Shown here one piece after another: positions 58,126 through 64,000 of a stretch of DNA of 64,000 nucleotides. The notes under the pieces were generated by a model. That model ran no database searches, had not been told where the DNA came from, and was given only the letters and a program-made list of their open reading frames with translations. A program made the translations under genes and the position numbers. Source of the DNA: Tipula vernalis (taxonomy: Eukaryota > Arthropoda > Insecta > Diptera > Tipulidae); contig OY282560.1 in NCBI GenBank assembly GCA_958295665.1, positions 48,918,333 through 48,982,332 on the forward strand. The letters are read 5' to 3'. The stretch's first letter is position 1. Every line of letters begins with the position of its first letter.

Positions 58126-59720
58126 AGTTCAGAGGGTTTCGAAAAATTCTAAAATTTGAAGAAGACGTGTGATTGGATTATTCCGCTTACAGTTTGATGA
58201 TTCAACAATTTTGTAAAAATTTGTAGTTTTTTTCCAACTTGATGTTGTTCAATATTTGTGAATTTTTAAGAAATTCTGATTTTTTATGCGTCTCCACCAA
58301 TTAGACGAATTAGAAATTCGTATCCAGAAGTTAAAATCGAAATTAAGACATTTCAAGTCTGAAAATTATGTACAGGTGGTACAGTTTCAAGCCTGAAAAT
58401 TTCCAAAATAACAGGAAATTCGTTTTAAAAATTTCGTTAAACTGTTCAGTTTTAAATTGGAAAAATTAATAAACACAAAAATTCAGCAAATTCGGTTAAA
58501 ATTTCGCTAAACATCAAAATTGAATTTTCCAATATATCCAAAACAGTTTATATTACAAATGAAAATATTTCAAACCTGAGTTATTTGTAAGTTGGACATT
58601 TTTATCAGATTCCTGTTAAATTCGGATTAAAATACCGAATTCAGCATTACCAAACTCTATTTTCATACGATCAAATTTTCTCAATACTTTTCAAATAAGT
58701 ATTGAAATTTCAAATAGTGAATTTTAATAAATAATTGGGTTTCAAACTTGAACTTTATGTATAAGTAACGAAGAAAAAATTTCTATCCGAATAAATTTTT
58801 GAAACGAATATTTGAAATTCGAAAGGTTAAAAATTTAAGTTTTATTTGCTTTGGATTGAAAGAAATAAAATTCGCTAAATATCATAATTTGTGATAAATC
58901 GAAGAGTTGAAAAAATTGCCTTTCAAATATTAAGAATTCGGTAACTCCGAAATTTAAATTTTCAAATGTTTTAATGATTTACAGCGGAATATTCTCAATA
59001 TTTTCTAAGCTATTATGGAAATTTTGTGAGTGAATTTTGATAACTGATATTTGAATTGGTTTTTTCCACATTTTTCACACGCAAAATTTCAAACAATCAA
59101 TGAAAATTGAAAGTCGATTAAAATTTTGTGAAATTCTAAAAATTTAACATTTATTTGATAACCAGAAACCAATTAAAATTGAAATTTCGTTTAACAATTT
59201 GCTTCGAAAAATTTAAAATTCAGTAAATCGGTAAAAAAATTTCAAAACTTTCAAAGATACACTAGAACACCAAAAATTGTTAATTCCAAATATTAAAAAT
59301 TTCGCTTAAATTTAAATATCGATTTGAGAAATTTTAAATCCCTTTCAAAAATTAAAAATTGAGTAAACTTTGAAATCTAAATTTTTTGCAAGCTCCTAGG
59401 CCAATTTTTTAAATTGAAATTGAATTCTGTTGTTGTGATTTTCAAGATAAAATTTAAAAAATTTCAGATCTTTTGTTGCCAATTTTTATAAATTTAAAAA
59501 ATTTGTAAAAATAATCATGTTTTACAACTCAAGAAAAAAACTCATCTTTAAAAGTCTCTGGAAAATTTCGAAATTTAAATTTTCAATCCTAATTTTATAG
59601 TCTTTGGTGTGATGACTTTAATGTTTTGGCAAAAATGTGTTTGTATTTGGTTTTTGGTTTCCAATACAATACTATTGTATTACTGTTGACTTCTAAATTT
59701 CAAAACTTTCAAAATTTCGA
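58126..59720. repeat. Long tandem duplication, unit 2 (shorter)
   Basis: It matches unit 1 at both ends but lacks the segment corresponding to about 55480-57365, which includes the hAT-like element. A weaker third copy is suggested by a block at 60460-60535 resembling 55021-55090. Confidence 0.7.
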
Positions 59721-62700
59721 AATTTTCCCTTATATTTTTCAAAATAAAATTGTAATTTTAATTTCTGAAATTTCAACATTTCGTTAAACATATAAATTGC
59801 AAATTGTAACTTGGAAAATATTCCATCAAAAGTCAAAATTTGTCAAACGGTCAAATTAGAATAGACATTTCAGGTTCAAAATTGTGTACTTGTGACTTGC
59901 CTTAAAATTTCAAAGAGTCATAAGCTGCATATTAATGCTTAAAATTTTGTGAAATTCTAAAAGTTTATTTATTTGATTTAAAATCCGATTTTAAATTTTT
60001 TAATTTCGTTTAAAAATTTATTTTCAAAAATTTTAAATTCATTGAATCAATAAAACAAAATTTTCTAAATTTCCAAAGACCTACAGCGCAATATTAAGTT
60101 TGAATTGGGAACAATTTGATTTAGTTGCAAAAATGTGTTTTCAAAATTTCGAAATTTTATCAATCATTTCGAAGTTCCTAGACCACCAAAGTCGTCGTTA
60201 TGTAAGTTTTAATTAAATTTAAATATGGATTTGAGAAATTTTAATTCTCTTTCAATTTTTCATAAACTCCTAGACGAATTTTTCAAATTAGAATTGAAAG
60301 TTTAATGTCTGAATTACATATGTTGGTGTGATTATCAAACTAAAATTTAAAAGTTTTCAAAACAATTACTTGCGAACTTAAATTTATTTCTAAAAAATTG
60401 TCCAACTGCAAAAAAATTAAATATCTAAAAGTCCCAGAAAGATTAAATTACAATTAACGATATTTCAAGCCTGAGTCAAAGTGATTTGAATTTACATTCT
60501 AAATTGTAAGTTGTACATTTTTATCAGAATTATAATGTTAGTAACTCTACTAAGGCAAATTTTGAATGTTGTCAAATTAAAATGTTGTTAAACTCAAAAG
60601 AAAATTTTTTTATTTGATTTGACTACAGTTGAATTAAAAATTTCACTTCCAATTAGATAGATTACAGCATAATTTCCTTAATGTTTAATATTTTTCTTAA
60701 TAGAATTAAAATAATTCGTCCCAATAATTTGGTTATAAGAAAAATTAAAAACCTAAACGGATTAAAATTTTATTAACTTCATTAACATTTAAATTTCATA
60801 TAATTACAAAATCTGCTTTCAAAAGTTAAAAATTCGATAAATATCGAAATTAAGATTTTTAAATGTTGTCAGATTATGACATTTAAAGTTGGAAGTAGAT
60901 ATACACTGTTGAACAGGTGGGGTGTAAAGTTCAAAATTTCGAAATTCGGTCAAAATGGATATTAACATTTTTTTAAGTGCCAAGTAGACAGCAGCGAAAT
61001 ATCCTTAACATTGAATAATTTTCAAATTAGAATTGAAATCCGGTTTTAACCGGGTCCGGTTTAAAATTCAAGTACATATTTCTAAAATTTATCTTTGACA
61101 TAGATCATATATTTGAGATTATATATTTGATTTTGGTTGTCAATATTTAAAATTTTCAAAGCAAAACTTAAATTTGAAAAATTTGAATTAATTTCAAACA
61201 TTCCAAAAATAACGAATTTTAAAATTTAACGATCACCCTTTGTTTGTGTTTATATTTAATATCTTTGCAATCTATTATGAGGCACTTCTGTACTCTGTAG
61301 AGGTTCGTTATATTATCGTTTAAATTATCTAGCACACTGACCGGATCAACCATAACAATGCCATCATAAAATATTTAGTTCCTTGATGAGGTTAAAAAAC
61401 TTATGAAATGTCACACGGCACGTAATAATTACGTAAAATTACAAAATTCGAAATCTCAAGCTATACACTGATTATGAAATTGCATTTCAAAAACAACACA
61501 TTCTACTTTTATCAATAAATCAATCACTTCCTATTATAAATGTTAAATAAAACAAAAAAAGCTCACAACTATATATAAACGAAGCTAAACACCACCATCA
61601 CATTGCTATACACAATCGCGCGCCTTGTACCATGTTGTCATGACACGAATAAATTCTAAACACAATCCATACAAGAAACCAGAATTATAACTTTTTATTG
61701 TACAATTCTAAGCTTTGTATATTGTTGTTGGATTCTTTTAAGTGTTCAAAACAACTTTAATAGGTCAACACATATATTTGTGTATGTAAGAATGTATGCA
61801 TATAAAAACTTCAAACCAACTTATTTATTTTGTATTATAAATATTAATAAATTAAGTTGGTAGTGTTGTAAATTTGCGTAAAGCTTAATTGGTACATCTT
61901 ATATTACATTGAAGAAAATTGACGTCACTAACCGCTTATCTTGGTGAAATATTTTGCATACACGACTATGGTGTCTCGAACTTATATAATTTCCAATTTT
62001 AATGTATATCCATCCATTGACCACACTACTATATTTTGGCACTAAACATTTCATTAACTAAACATTTTATTTTTCTTGTATCAACCCATTATAATTCACT
62101 AAAATATTTTGTATAGCCACTATAATCACTAAAATTACACTCAAGTTTTATTATATTTGCACAAAAAACATCAAAAATAATTTCACTCATTCATATTTCA
62201 CTAAAACTATTTAAATCCGCGGTTAACTCAAACGTTTTTCCGTCCGTAAATTTTTATACGTGTCTTAAAGTTGTTTTCATCATCAAATTCAATATAAGAC
62301 TGTTGAAATTGTTTGTATTCGATATAAAAGTGTGATAAAAATGTAAATACAAAAATTGTATAAATGTTTGTGGAGAGCATATTGTGAAAGAGAATATAAA
62401 ATAATAAAAACGCGAGAATATCCGCGGAATTTAAAAAAAGTTGTTGTTATATTTTCTTTAATCGTTTTGTTTTCTGTTTTGGTTTTAACAATTTCTTACT
62501 TAATTTTTACAGATATAGAGTTTTGTTTTTTTTTTGCTTCTCTTTAATATTATGTGGTGAGGGAGTGTGAACACTTCAAGGTGATTGACTATATATTTTT
62601 TAATATTAATAAACAATGCGGGAATGTCCACAAGGAAATAGATTGTTTATTGACCATTTTTCTTAAGTGGAATATTTTGTTATAATAACTCGATAGTTTT
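59721..62700. other. AT-rich DNA with decayed repeat copies
   Basis: The first part continues the AAATTTCG-rich composition of the duplicated region. From about 61230 the sequence changes to ordinary AT-rich intergenic DNA. No gene is supported. Confidence 0.45.
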
Positions 62701-62734
62701 ACATGTTTGAGATGATAAATGCTAAAAAATGAAA

Positions 62735-63600
62735 TCAAGCTCAATCAAACCAAATCAAACTAGCAATCAAACCATTTCAAACTCGAACAATTTTTTTGCA
62801 TTTCTTGCTTCAAAATTTATTATTTTTAATTTTGGGCTGCATACATTTTATCATTGGACCAAAACCCCGGAATCGAACCGGCGGTGGTGGAATTAATATA
62901 AATTAACTAAAATTAAATAAAATAATCAAACTAATTCAAGTATCGCATTTTGGACAGCAGCCTAATTGAGAAAATTGCATCAATCATTCAAAATGAAAAA
63001 AGTTTTAAATCGATTACGGTAGCAGCGACTGACCATTAAAATCAAACAAATGTGAAACCAAAACTGAATCTGATTCAAATTTTTTATAAAATTTTTGTAT
63101 ATTTTCAAGCTGAATTCGCCTAATTCGTCGTTTAGAATAGAATCATATTTCCATAACCAAATAAGATTTACTTTAGTGTTAAATCAAACCAAACACAAAA
63201 GGCTTAGAATCAGTTCAGATTGCAGCAGATTTACTCCAACCGTTACCAAACTCTATCAAACCAGAACAAACTAGTAACGAAACTATCTCAAACTAAAATA
63301 CATTTTTGCTAATTAAATCAAATACTTTTAAAAAATGTACCGTGTTCCGGTTTACAAAAACACCAAGAAGCAGAACTGATAGCAGCACTACATTAAATAT
63401 CAGACCAAAACTTAATAAGTTTCAAGTATTTATTATAATTTTTTGTATTTAATCTAACCAAACTGGAAGGGCCTAAAATAACTTAGAGTGAACACTGGCT
63501 GTAACCAAACAATTATTAAACCATATTATTTCAAAACGCAATAATAATTCAAATCAAACTCAATTAAACCAAATCAAATTTGTTCAATTCAAAACGAATT
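62735..63600. repeat. ATCAAAC-rich degenerate repeat
   Basis: ATCAAAC and AACCAAATCAAACT words recur many times (near 62740, 63050, 63185, 63250, 63545). They are the complement of the GTTTGAT words that dominate the 22-30 kb array, but no shared monomer could be aligned by eye. Confidence 0.45.
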
Positions 63601-64000
63601 CGGGAGTTCTTCGAAGATTCAATTCCTCCACACTCGACTAAGCTTCACGAGTCGGTGTATTATTTGTTTTAAAAAACCATCACAATTATAAAATTTCCAA
63701 TTGATACAATCGCTTTAAATTTGTGGAGCAAAAATACGATGTGCTACCAAGCTAGACCCTCGATTTAACGGTAATATGCTTCAAGAAGCTTGATTCGCTT
63801 TGAGACTGAAGCATTTGCTCATGTCTGAAACAAAACTATCGGATTATCAAAGTTTTCAGAATTTGAAATTTTGACATGATTTAATACGTTAATTTAATTA
63901 ACTTTCAATTTAATTTAAGAATTTAAGAAAATATCTCCAGAAGAAGATTGTTACATTTAAAACAAAATTATTCGAAGCTTCACTTCAGCTTTGGAGTCAT
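63601..64000. other. Non-coding end of window
   Basis: I see no gene or repeat that I can name. Confidence 0.35.

Noticed and set aside
62356..62547. 63-codon frame with a hydrophobic segment
   Set aside because: It begins at TTG, has no ATG, and its composition is explained by T-rich DNA.
62868..62890. tRNA T-arm/B-box-like sequence on the minus strand (GGTTCGATTCC)
   Set aside because: The box is perfect, but no A-box, acceptor stem or anticodon arm can be built around it, so it is neither a tRNA gene nor a supported SINE.

Overview
The window is AT-rich eukaryotic DNA with no recognisable intact host gene. Almost everything identifiable is a transposable element, an element relic or a repeat array. 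The mix (BEL/Pao, Mag-lineage and other Ty3/Gypsy elements, CR1/Jockey-like and I-like non-LTR elements, Tc1/mariner relics, a P-element-like transposase exon, a hAT-like element and a Foldback/MULE-like element) together with ACAT/TACA microsatellites suggests an insect, probably a higher (cyclorrhaphan) fly, in a heterochromatin-like, nested-insertion region. The species cannot be fixed from this sequence.

Layout. 0-4 kb: an internally deleted BEL/Pao relic on the minus strand lies next to a decayed Ty3/Gypsy pol fragment, with a perfect 30-bp direct repeat on both sides of the BEL relic. 7-9.2 kb: two mariner relics of one family, then an open P-like transposase C-terminal exon. 9.5-9.9 kb: a possible LTR end with a tRNA-Lys primer site. 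11.2-13.3 kb: a 5'-truncated I-like non-LTR relic. 13.4-13.9 kb: a third mariner relic. 15.45-19.95 kb: a complete but broken Ty3/Gypsy element (LTRs, AGTTA target duplication) inserted in a GTTGAG-rich array.

21.9-30.5 kb: a satellite-like array with a monomer of about 319 bp. It contains a structurally perfect, apparently very young Mag-lineage Gypsy element at 22844-27430 (identical 225-bp LTRs, TAATC target duplication, one uninterrupted 1310-codon gag-pol). A fold-back repeat follows at 28.3-29.0 kb.

33.5-37.8 kb is the most unusual object. Two arrays of the same short GCCGACA-containing repeat stand in inverted orientation about 3.3 kb apart. They enclose a decayed C-terminal fragment of a Mutator-like (MULE) transposase. 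This is the architecture of a Foldback element.

39.2-49.0 kb: three non-LTR elements, the last with an intact 950-codon endonuclease-reverse transcriptase ORF. 50.9-54.5 kb: a dead Ty3/Gypsy relic. 54.6-59.7 kb: a diverged 3.54-kb tandem duplication. Only one copy carries a 1.55-kb hAT-like element with CAGGG termini and an imperfect 8-bp target duplication. 59.7-64 kb: AT-rich DNA with further decayed copies and an ATCAAAC-rich stretch.

The elements do not form a pathway. They record successive insertions into repeats and into each other. Only the Gypsy element at 22.8 kb and the non-LTR ORF at 45.9 kb look potentially functional. All family names come from motif recognition by eye, not from a database search.
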